DNA of 64,000 bases, taken from contig JAJSLL010000006.1 in NCBI GenBank assembly GCA_026127935.1, positions 30,132 to 94,131 on the forward strand, written 5' to 3'. How positions within the stretch are numbered: position 1 is the stretch's first letter; each line of letters opens with the position of its first letter. The notes below the pieces were generated by a model. The model was not told where the DNA came from. It saw only the letters and a list, made by a program, of their open reading frames with translations, and did not search any database. This document shows positions 56,462 to 64,000 of the stretch, piece by piece. The position numbers were made by a program, and so were the translations under genes. Origin of the DNA: Thermoplasmatales archaeon (lineage in GTDB: Archaea; Thermoplasmatota; Thermoplasmata; Thermoplasmatales; GCA-001856825).

Positions 56462-58081
56462 GTGAGTGATGCAATAAAAAGTGGTGGGCTTCCTCCAGCC
56501 TCACAGGCTGCGACCGAAGCTCCTAAAGCGTCTGGATATAAGAAGGATCTAGGAACTTGGAGCGTAGTATTTCTAGCCATTGGTGCAATTCTTGGTCCTG
56601 CAGTAGCATATGCCCCTGTTTTTACCGTTGCCTACGCAGGTCCAATTGGTATCCTGTCTTGGTTTGTAGCAATGGCAATGCTCATACCCGTTGGACTAGT
56701 TTACTCGGAATTAGGAACAACTTGGCCGAAGGCCGGTGGAATTGCGCATTATCCATCTAGAAGTAATGGACCCCTGGTTGGAGCTATCAACGGCTGGTCA
56801 TCCTTTGTAGGATACCTTCTTGTTGCTCCAGTCATCGTCTTCTCACTGGTGGAGTATGCTGGTTTCTATTTTCCTGCTCTGTATAACGGCTCAGGACTTA
56901 CGATTCTCGGTATAGTATGGTCAGAAATCGCTTTAATAGCAATTTTCTTGATCAACATGTTAAGAATCAAGCACATGGGAAACATAAACAATTGGCTGAC
57001 TGTCGTAACTGTGATTCTTATAGCTGTAGTCGTAATCGCGCTTCTTTTCTTCTTCCACGGAGGAAACTTCACATCAATGTCCTATGGGGGATTGGCACCT
57101 TACGGTGCAGTAGGTTTCTTTAGCGCAATTACACTCACAATATTCGGTTACGGGGGATTCAGACAGCCTATTGATTATTCAGAAGAGGTAAAGAATCCAG
57201 GGAAGAGCATTCCTCTTGCGGTCGTACTATCGATCGTGATATCTGGAATATTGTACGCTCTCATAGCAACGGTATTCGTTGGTGCAGTAAACTTTGGTGC
57301 ATTCGGAGCCACTCAGTGGAGTGATTTCTTTGCTTACGGGTCACCGCTAGCATCTGAGGCACAAATCTTAGCAATTCCTTCAATCGTGATCATCGCAATA
57401 ATTCTAGCTCTGATAGCTACATTCAAGGACGGAATCATTTACTATGGAGGAGCTGCGAGGGTTGGACAAATTCTTGGAAAAGAAGACAAGTACTTCCCAA
57501 AAGGTATGGGTCACCTCAACAGTCGTGGTGTACCTACCTACTCTGTGATATTTGTCGTGATAGTGTCACTGGTGCTCGTAGCACTTGGAAGATCTTTGGC
57601 CAGCGTAATATTCCTGATGGTGGATGCGTTCCTCATATCGTATTCTCCCGGACCAATCAGTCTCATGGTATTCAGAAAGACGGCACCAAATGTGAAGAGG
57701 CCGTTCAGGCTTCCTGCAGCAAGCGTGCTCGCTCCTATAGCTTTCATAGTTACCAATCTGATGGTTTTCTTCTCGGGATTCGCAGCCATTGAACTAGTAG
57801 TTCCATTGGACCTTGCAGGAATAGTTCTGTTAGTATTTTACAACAGACACACCAAGACTAGTGGAATGGGATACCTTTATGGCATATACATGCCGGTCTA
57901 CCTTGTCTTCACACTAATATACTCCTACCTCTCTTCATTTGGACCGAAGCATCTAATACCATTCCCGTGGGATACCGTCATCTACATAGTGATATCCTTG
58001 GTGTTCTTCTACTGGGCAGTATATTCCGGGGTAAAAGGCAGTAAGTACTACAAGGGCATAATGGATTCCACGAGTGAGTAA
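56462..58081 (+). CDS. APC superfamily amino acid permease (copy 1)
   Basis: 539 aa; LGTWSVVFLAIGAILGPAVAYAPVFTVAYAGP; YSELGTTWPKAGGIAHYPSRSNGPLVGAINGWSSFVGYL; IFGYGGFRQPIDYSEEVKNPGKSIPLAV. Confidence 0.92.
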   Translation: MSDAIKSGGLPPASQAATEAPKASGYKKDLGTWSVVFLAIGAILGPAVAYAPVFTVAYAGPIGILSWFVAMAMLIPVGLVYSELGTTWPKAGGIAHYPSRSNGPLVGAINGWSSFVGYLLVAPVIVFSLVEYAGFYFPALYNGSGLTILGIVWSEIALIAIFLINMLRIKHMGNINNWLTVVTVILIAVVVIALLFFFHGGNFTSMSYGGLAPYGAVGFFSAITLTIFGYGGFRQPIDYSEEVKNPGKSIPLAVVLSIVISGILYALIATVFVGAVNFGAFGATQWSDFFAYGSPLASEAQILAIPSIVIIAIILALIATFKDGIIYYGGAARVGQILGKEDKYFPKGMGHLNSRGVPTYSVIFVVIVSLVLVALGRSLASVIFLMVDAFLISYSPGPISLMVFRKTAPNVKRPFRLPAASVLAPIAFIVTNLMVFFSGFAAIELVVPLDLAGIVLLVFYNRHTKTSGMGYLYGIYMPVYLVFTLIYSYLSSFGPKHLIPFPWDTVIYIVISLVFFYWAVYSGVKGSKYYKGIMDSTSE

Positions 58082-58227
58082 AGAAGCGTCAGATTCCTTT
58101 TTTATTTTTTTTATTTTTCATTTCAAGCCGCCCTTTTGAATGGAAAGGTCAAGATGAGGTCAATGTGGGTTGCAAATACCTTTTTAATGTTCTAAATCAG
58201 TCGAAATGTATTTACCATTAAATTAGA

Positions 58228-59439
58228 TTGAATTTCATGAGCTCGAATCTATCAGCAAATAAGGAGTTCTCGAAAATAGTAAACTCAATGAAACCTTCGG
58301 CAATCGAATCCATACTGAAGGCCATCGGAGACCCAGATATGATTTCATTTGGTGGAGGTCTTCCAAACCCTGATTCATTCCCGGTAGATGATGTGAAAAG
58401 AATATTTAATGAACTGATCACGAGCAGCGGAAGGAAAATGCTCCAGTACGGTGCTACGGAAGGACTTAATGCCCTTAACATAACGCTCGCAAAGAGGATG
58501 AAACAGCAACTGAGTATAGAATGCGAACCGAGTCAAATTGTGCAAACAACGGGTTCGCAAGAAGCTCTCTACATTCTTGGAAAAATATTGGCAAATCCAG
58601 GAGACTACGTGATATCAGAAGCTCCAACCTACCTAGGTGCGATAACAGCATTCAGAGCATCGGGCGTAAGGATGGTTGGAGTTGAAATGGACAAAAGTGG
58701 AATGAAGATCGATTCGCTGAGAGCCACCCTAAAGAAATATCCTAATCCGAAATTCATGTATGTACTTCCGAATTTCCAGAATCCTTCCGGTATATCAATG
58801 ACGCTTGAAAGGAGAAAGGAACTGCTCGAGGTAGCGTGGGAAAACGGAATAAGTGTGTTAGAGGATGATCCTTATGGAAGTTTGAGATACTCAGGATCAC
58901 ACCTTCCAGCACTCAAAGCATTGGATAGGAACGATAACGTCACTTATCTCGGAACATTCTCAAAGGTGCTTGCCCCTGGATTTAGACTCGGTTACACCAT
59001 TACCACGCCAGAAATAGTGGACAAGATGAAATTGGTTAAACAGGCGCTGGATCTTGCATCAAGTACTATCTCGGAGTACCTTGCCGAAGCTTACATTTCA
59101 GGGGGGTACATTGACAGATGGATCCCTAATGTTATAGAGTTGTACAGGCGGAAGCGGGACTTGATGATCAATTCGCTTGAAGAGTATCTGCCAAAAGGTG
59201 TTGAGTTTACAAGACCGGAAGGGGGCATGTTTGTCTGGGTCACCAAGAAGGGGGCAAATACCGATAAGATGCTGGAAGAGGCGATAAAGAAGAAAGTCCT
59301 GTATGTTGTGGGTTCGGAATTCTACCCTGACGGCGACAACCACGAATCCATGAGGCTCAACTTCACCTACAGCTCTGACGAGAAAATCGTCGAAGGAATC
59401 AAGAGGCTGGGAAAAGTCTTCGATAATGCTGGAAAATAG
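58228..59439 (+). CDS. PLP-dependent aminotransferase class I/II (2-aminoadipate/LysN or MocR-like aminotransferase)
   Basis: ISFGGGLPNPDSFPVDDVKRIFNELI; LQYGATEGLNALNITLAKRM; YVLPNFQNPSGISMTLERRKELLEVAWENGISVLEDDPYGSLRYSG; YLGTFSKVLAPGFRLGY. Confidence 0.92.
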   Translation: MNFMSSNLSANKEFSKIVNSMKPSAIESILKAIGDPDMISFGGGLPNPDSFPVDDVKRIFNELITSSGRKMLQYGATEGLNALNITLAKRMKQQLSIECEPSQIVQTTGSQEALYILGKILANPGDYVISEAPTYLGAITAFRASGVRMVGVEMDKSGMKIDSLRATLKKYPNPKFMYVLPNFQNPSGISMTLERRKELLEVAWENGISVLEDDPYGSLRYSGSHLPALKALDRNDNVTYLGTFSKVLAPGFRLGYTITTPEIVDKMKLVKQALDLASSTISEYLAEAYISGGYIDRWIPNVIELYRRKRDLMINSLEEYLPKGVEFTRPEGGMFVWVTKKGANTDKMLEEAIKKKVLYVVGSEFYPDGDNHESMRLNFTYSSDEKIVEGIKRLGKVFDNAGK

Positions 59440-59455
59440 ATTGGCACTGGTAATC

Positions 59456-59481
59456 TTGTGAGTGTTATAAAACACTCACAA
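59456..59481. terminator. Perfect 11-bp inverted repeat at the convergent aminotransferase / cyclase-2 ends
   Basis: TTGTGAGTGTT-ATAA-AACACTCACAA; overlaps the cyclase-2 stop codon. Confidence 0.55.
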
Positions 59482-60126
59482 CTCCATTGCAACTACTCTT
59501 CCCATCGATCCGCTTGCGCCTTTGAGTTTCAGAGGTAAAGCAGCAATAAGGTAGGGTTTCCCTTCTCTAAGCTTGTCCAGATTTGCCATATCTTCGATAA
59601 AAGTGATTCCATATTTTTCCAGTCCAATGTGCACCGGGAAGGTGGTGTGATCTGCCGCTTCGATTCCTAAGGTATCGATTCCTATAAGCTTGACTTTCTT
59701 TTCCCCAAAGAAATCGATTGTATCCTCAGCAAGGCCAGGGAATTTGTACTGCCATTCCTCACTCTTTGCCCTCTTCTTGTCCCAGCCAGTGTTTATAAGA
59801 ATGATTTTGCCATTGTATTCTTCTTTCCAAACCTTCTTAATTTCATCCAAGTGAATTTCTGTTCCTGTGAATTTAGGACGAATGCAATATCCTTCAGAAA
59901 CGAGTGTTTTGACTTCAACCTTGTCAATTGGCAAACCGCCCTTAAACATGTGAATTGGTGCATCAAAGTGGGTCCCCGTATGAGTAGAAGACCTATACAT
60001 CTCTTCCTTGTAACTATCTTTTTCATAGCTCCACTCGTCCTTCAATTCAACTTCAGGATTCGTGGGCCAGGTAGCCATCCCAGGTTCTACAGTCACGCTT
60101 AGGTCATACACTGCCTTCAAAATCAT
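59476..60126 (-). CDS. Metal-dependent cyclase / kynurenine formamidase-like hydrolase (copy 2)
   Basis: VYDLSVTVEPGMATWPTNPEVELKDEWSYEKDSYKEEMYRSSTHTGTHFDAPIHMFKGG. Confidence 0.9.
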   Translation of the reverse strand: MILKAVYDLSVTVEPGMATWPTNPEVELKDEWSYEKDSYKEEMYRSSTHTGTHFDAPIHMFKGGLPIDKVEVKTLVSEGYCIRPKFTGTEIHLDEIKKVWKEEYNGKIILINTGWDKKRAKSEEWQYKFPGLAEDTIDFFGEKKVKLIGIDTLGIEAADHTTFPVHIGLEKYGITFIEDMANLDKLREGKPYLIAALPLKLKGASGSMGRVVAMEL

Positions 60127-60254
60127 AATAGATAAATCACCTGTGTTTATTTTTATTTAACTCATATTTTAGCGTACTATATGATGAAAACTAATATGCC
60201 AGTCAAGAAAATGATTGTTGAAAAAGATTAAAATAAAAAATGAAAAAAGGAAAA

Positions 60255-61871
60255 TCAATCTGTTACGTCTAAGACTCCCTTTCCGGTATACTTCATTCCC
60301 GAGTAGTATCCCCAATAGAAGAATACCAATGTAACAGCTATGAAAACCAGATTGTCCCACGGGAATGGGATATAATTCTTCCCGCCGAAATATGCACTAC
60401 CTACGTAGGAAAGCAGGACTATTACCACAAGATAGATCGGGAGCCAAATTCCAGATCTAACATCTGCCATGGAGAAATTGTTCTTTCTCTTTGCTATTAT
60501 CAGGAACAATAGTCCAGCAAATACTGAAGGAATTGCAATTTCCATTGCATGGAATCCTGACCAATAAACCAGGAGTCCTGCGATTACGTAAGCGACAGGG
60601 GTCATCACCTTGTAAACCGGTAGCCTGTATGGCCTATTCTCGTTCGGATACTTCTTCCTGAAGATTGCAAGGCTAATTGCGGATTGTGCATAGGAAATGA
60701 CCACTGCATCAATGAAAACACCGATAAGTGAGGCAAAAGAAGGCAGAAGGAGGAGATAGAAAATAGCAATACCGAATACGACAACTACTGAATTGAAAGG
60801 TATTCCTCTCTTGCTCAATCTAGAGAAGAAATCAGGGAAGTATCTGTCGTACCTTGAGAGGGTGTTCCCGACCCTAGCGGCTCCACCCCAGTAGACTATA
60901 CCATCGCTGAAAGAAGCAATTATGATCACAATCACGGCCGCAACGGCAAACGCAGCTAAGCCTACGTTTATTGAAGCACTAGAGTAAGGTGACCCTAGGC
61001 TGAATAATCCTCCCCAATTTCCACTCGATAGATTCAATTTGCCCCAGTTGATAGTACCCACAAACGCGACACTCTCGAGAATGTAGAGTATCATAACTAT
61101 GACAAGAGAAATACCAATTGCCTTGGGAAGTACTTTTCCAGGTTCCTTGATTTCTTCAGCATAGTCAATCGGTTGTCTAAAGCCAGCATAAGCGAATATT
61201 GTGGCTGATATTGCTAGGAAAATTCCAGGGAAACCCATCGGAGCGAAACCTCCATAAAGGGTCAGATTCTTACCGTCGAAGAAAGAGATCAGAACTAGCG
61301 CAATTATGACCATCATCAGGACTTTTATTATGGTGAATATGTTGTTTACGTTTCCAATCACTTTCACGTGCCGAATTTCCACTATAAATATGAGTACCAG
61401 TATGAAGACACCGACGGCTATTCCTAGCGCTGTTATCGTACCATTATTGTATAATGGAGGATAGTACAACCCAAAATATTCAACGACAACTGCGACCTCA
61501 GTTGGTAGGGCAAGTGTGTAACCAATGAAGGTACTCCAACCGTTCATCAGCCCAACTATGCTTCCGTGACTTCTTGCCGGGTAATATGCTATTCCACCAG
61601 ACCTCGGCCACATAGTGCCTAGTTCCACGTACAAGAATGCTATTGGCAAAATAAGCAAGAACGCAATAGGCCATGCTAATATACCGGCCGGACCCCCATA
61701 AGCCAAAACGTAAACGGGCACAAAGGCAACAGCAGATCCAAAGATGGCACCAACGGTCAAAAATACGATGTGCCAAAAATTGAGTTCTTTTCTATACTCC
61801 CTCTTTTCTGTTTGAACTCCTTTGTTGCCTGTGTCTGCAGCTTCATTAGCCATATATTTAAACCTCCACAA
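60255..61871 (-). CDS. APC superfamily amino acid permease (copy 2)
   Basis: FWHIVFLTVGAIFGSAVAFVPVYVLAYGGPAGILAW; YVELGTMWPRSGGIAYYPARSHGSIVGLMNGWSTFIGY; IFAYAGFRQPIDYAEEIKEPGKVLPKAI; paralogous to 56462-58081. Confidence 0.92.
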   Translation of the reverse strand: MWRFKYMANEAADTGNKGVQTEKREYRKELNFWHIVFLTVGAIFGSAVAFVPVYVLAYGGPAGILAWPIAFLLILPIAFLYVELGTMWPRSGGIAYYPARSHGSIVGLMNGWSTFIGYTLALPTEVAVVVEYFGLYYPPLYNNGTITALGIAVGVFILVLIFIVEIRHVKVIGNVNNIFTIIKVLMMVIIALVLISFFDGKNLTLYGGFAPMGFPGIFLAISATIFAYAGFRQPIDYAEEIKEPGKVLPKAIGISLVIVMILYILESVAFVGTINWGKLNLSSGNWGGLFSLGSPYSSASINVGLAAFAVAAVIVIIIASFSDGIVYWGGAARVGNTLSRYDRYFPDFFSRLSKRGIPFNSVVVVFGIAIFYLLLLPSFASLIGVFIDAVVISYAQSAISLAIFRKKYPNENRPYRLPVYKVMTPVAYVIAGLLVYWSGFHAMEIAIPSVFAGLLFLIIAKRKNNFSMADVRSGIWLPIYLVVIVLLSYVGSAYFGGKNYIPFPWDNLVFIAVTLVFFYWGYYSGMKYTGKGVLDVTD

Positions 61872-62123
61872 CGAATATTCATGATAACATATATACTTAA
61901 CGAAAAATAATTGTTGTGTGGTAAATCATTTTAATCATTCCTCGAAGTTAGAAAGAAAATGTAGACAAAATATTGTGGAAGACAATTTTTACTTCTAACC
62001 ATCCTGTCTACGCGAATAAAATGTTCAAGAAACTGTTCCGAGATTATTAATTTCTCTGAATCCCCGACGATATGTCTGCTAAATTATTTATAGACTGCTT
62101 CCCTAATTAATTGGCGATAATTT

Positions 62124-62627
62124 ATGCCAGAAATAGTTAACAATGTGGACTTAAGTGCGGTTTTGGCAACGAAGAAAAAGATAGAATCAGAAGGAGGACA
62201 TTTTTATCTAGAGAAGCACATCGATGGCGAATTCCATCTCGAGGGAAGCCCAATGTTCACTGCAGCACTGTCATCCCAACAAGCAACATTCACTATGGGT
62301 GCAGATGAGCCAGCCGTGTTGGGTGGAAAGGGAGTTTACGCCACACCTCTGAACTATCTTATGTTTGGAGTTATGTCATGTTTCGCTTCGACAATTGTTG
62401 TTAATGCAACTCTCAAGGGAATCAAACTGAAGAAACTGAAAATGAAAGGTCACCTCTATTATGACATAGGGCCGATGTTGACTCCAGGGGATTTTCCACT
62501 TGCGAAGGAGCTGAAAATTGAAGTGGAATCGGATCAAGATCTGAAGGAGATCATAAAACTGTCCAACAAATGTCCAGCCTTCTTTATAGTCTCCCACGGG
62601 ATAAAAACAGAAGCAGTTCAGGTCTGA
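62124..62627 (+). CDS. OsmC/Ohr-like family protein
   Basis: GADEPAVLGGKGVYATPLNYLMFGVMSCFASTIVVNATLKGIKLKKLKMKGHLYYD...LKEIIKLSNKCPAFFIVSHGIKTE. Confidence 0.87.
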   Translation: MPEIVNNVDLSAVLATKKKIESEGGHFYLEKHIDGEFHLEGSPMFTAALSSQQATFTMGADEPAVLGGKGVYATPLNYLMFGVMSCFASTIVVNATLKGIKLKKLKMKGHLYYDIGPMLTPGDFPLAKELKIEVESDQDLKEIIKLSNKCPAFFIVSHGIKTEAVQV

Positions 62628-62650
62628 AAATCAGAATCGATGCCTATTGA

Positions 62651-62690
62651 AGAGGGAAGGTAAAACCGCTGTTCAGCGGTTCCCCCCTCT
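62651..62690. terminator. Long imperfect inverted repeat between convergent OsmC-like and cupin genes
   Basis: Inner stem AACCGCT-GTTC-AGCGGTT (62664-62681); outer AGAGGG / CCCTCT. Confidence 0.5.
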
Positions 62691-63038
62691 GAGATATTGA
62701 TCCTGTCCAGTAAGCCAATCCTGTCTTATTGGACTGAACACATCCATGTCAATCGTGTCCTCGACTGCAGTTGCTTTGTGAGGGGTATTGGAAGGAATGA
62801 CTAACACTTCTCCTTCCTTTACACTTATTTTTTTTCCACCTATCTCGAACATTAGTTCTCCCTTTACGATCCATGTCAGTTGCTCGTTTTCGTGATGATG
62901 TTCTGGAACTACACTTCCTTTCTTCAATCTTACCTCTGCCAGCATAACTCTATCTCCATAAATCAATTTCCGGGAAAGTACTTCACTCAATTTTTCAGAT
63001 TTAGTTTCGTTCCAACTTGTTTTCCTTAGTTCGGCCAT
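62673..63038 (-). CDS. Cupin-domain protein
   Basis: LKKGSVVPEHHHENEQLTWIVKGELMFEIGGKKISVKEGEVLVIPSNTPHKATAVEDT. Confidence 0.9.
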   Translation of the reverse strand: MAELRKTSWNETKSEKLSEVLSRKLIYGDRVMLAEVRLKKGSVVPEHHHENEQLTWIVKGELMFEIGGKKISVKEGEVLVIPSNTPHKATAVEDTIDMDVFSPIRQDWLTGQDQYLRGGNR

Positions 63039-63238
63039 GAAATTTACATGAGTCGCTTTTATTTATTACTTTAGGGGCCAAGTGAATGTTGATTTTTCTG
63101 ACTAAAACTCTATAAATCTCAAACATTAAAAGCGTATGATATTTCAAAACTAATTTGAGTGGGTGGAATAAGATTTTAGACCAGTTAAATATTATCTCAA
63201 CAATTAAATTTAATACTAAGCAAAGGCTAATTGTTCAT

Positions 63239-63892
63239 ATGGAAATTAAAAAGATTTTTGACTTGAGCGTGACCCTTAAAACATACATGCCGCTTTGGCC
63301 AACGAACCCTTTGCTGAGCATTGCACCTATAGGAATTGCGGCAAGAGACGGATATAATGTGGAGTCTTATTCATCAGTGACGCACACCGGAACACACATC
63401 GATGCTCCTTACCACATGATTGAAAATATGACAACTGTAGATGAACTCCCATTGGGTCAGCTCGTGGGAGAAGGCTATATGATTAAACCGAAACTGGATG
63501 GCACTGAAATTACTCTGAAACAATTGAAGAGCAAATGGAATGAAGACTTTTCTGGGAAGATACTTCTGATCAACACAGGATGGGACAAGAAGAGAGGATA
63601 TAACAGGGAGTTTCAATATGAATTTCCAGGGCTTGCGTTGGATACGGTTGATTTCCTGATAAAAAATAAGATAAAAGTCATCGGAATTGATACCCTTGGG
63701 ATAGAACCTTTCAGTCACTCTGACTTCAAGGTGCATAAAGCATTGCTCTCAAAAGGAATGGCTTTCATTGAAGACCTAGCCGGACTGGACCAACTGAAGG
63801 AGGGAAAAAAGTACTTGATAGCCGCACTGCCGTTAAAACTCTTTAAGGCAAGCGGGTCGATGGCCAGAGTCATCGCTATGGACGTTTATTGA
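63239..63892 (+). CDS. Metal-dependent cyclase / kynurenine formamidase-like hydrolase (copy 3)
   Basis: MEIKKIFDLSVTLKTYMPLWPTNPLLSIAPIGIAARDGYNVESYSSVTHTGTHIDAPYHM; nearly identical to copy 1. ATG 63239 preferred over the tracked 63155 from alignment to copy 1. Confidence 0.92.
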   Translation: MEIKKIFDLSVTLKTYMPLWPTNPLLSIAPIGIAARDGYNVESYSSVTHTGTHIDAPYHMIENMTTVDELPLGQLVGEGYMIKPKLDGTEITLKQLKSKWNEDFSGKILLINTGWDKKRGYNREFQYEFPGLALDTVDFLIKNKIKVIGIDTLGIEPFSHSDFKVHKALLSKGMAFIEDLAGLDQLKEGKKYLIAALPLKLFKASGSMARVIAMDVY

Positions 63893-64000
63893 TCTGGAGA
63901 TAACAGAAGATTACGGAGATGACATCCTCGGATTCGAAGCAACAAAAATTTTGGGAGGTGAAACTATCTCCGAAATTTTTGCTGACTTTGGACCAAGCAC

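Noticed and set aside
1-64000. CRISPR array or cas genes
   Set aside because: No regularly spaced direct repeats and no Cas-like translations were seen.
1-64000. IS elements, integrases or prophage genes
   Set aside because: No transposase, integrase or phage structural protein among the translations; the tRNA-Thr has no adjacent integrase or attachment-like repeat that I could see.
63893-64000. Partial gene at the right edge (LEITEDYGDDILGFEATKILGGETISEIFADFGPST or MTSSDSKQQKFWEV...)
   Set aside because: Two frames are open, there is no clear start and too little sequence to assign; needs sequence beyond the window.

Overview
The window looks like ordinary chromosome from an acidophilic, Thermoplasmatales-like archaeon. 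Supporting features are aIF2-gamma, S6e, a thermosome subunit, a PAN-like ATPase, fibrillarin, archaeal AT-rich TATA-type promoters with probable leaderless starts, and bacterial-type gyrase. Coding density is high, with about 58 protein-coding genes, one tRNA-Thr(CGT) and one evident pseudogene. I found no CRISPR array, IS element or prophage. Main blocks: FixCX-EtfBA (2-2693); S6e/aIF2-gamma; GNAT-fused ADP-forming acyl-CoA synthetase; lipB-lpd-E2-E1b-E1a-lipA 2-oxoacid dehydrogenase operon (7900-13819); MFS / DUF3311-SSS transporters; thermosome; mevalonate kinase; gyrA/gyrB, with a 216-aa HNH-less mini-intein in GyrA; PAN-like ATPase and fibrillarin; a 30-47 kb amine/amino-acid catabolic island (three class-III aminotransferases, two aldehyde dehydrogenases, split Dpp-type ABC transporter, two Lrp regulators, saccharopine-dehydrogenase-like protein); split pntAA/AB/B transhydrogenase; and a 55.8-64 kb accessory region with three metal-dependent cyclase (kynurenine-formamidase-like) paralogs, two of them paired with paralogous APC permeases in inverted orientation around an aminotransferase. 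The best candidates for something undescribed are the GyrA mini-intein, the cyclase/permease module, and the apparent +1 frameshift at the start of the PAN-like gene. All product calls come from reading the translated sequence; no database search was run.
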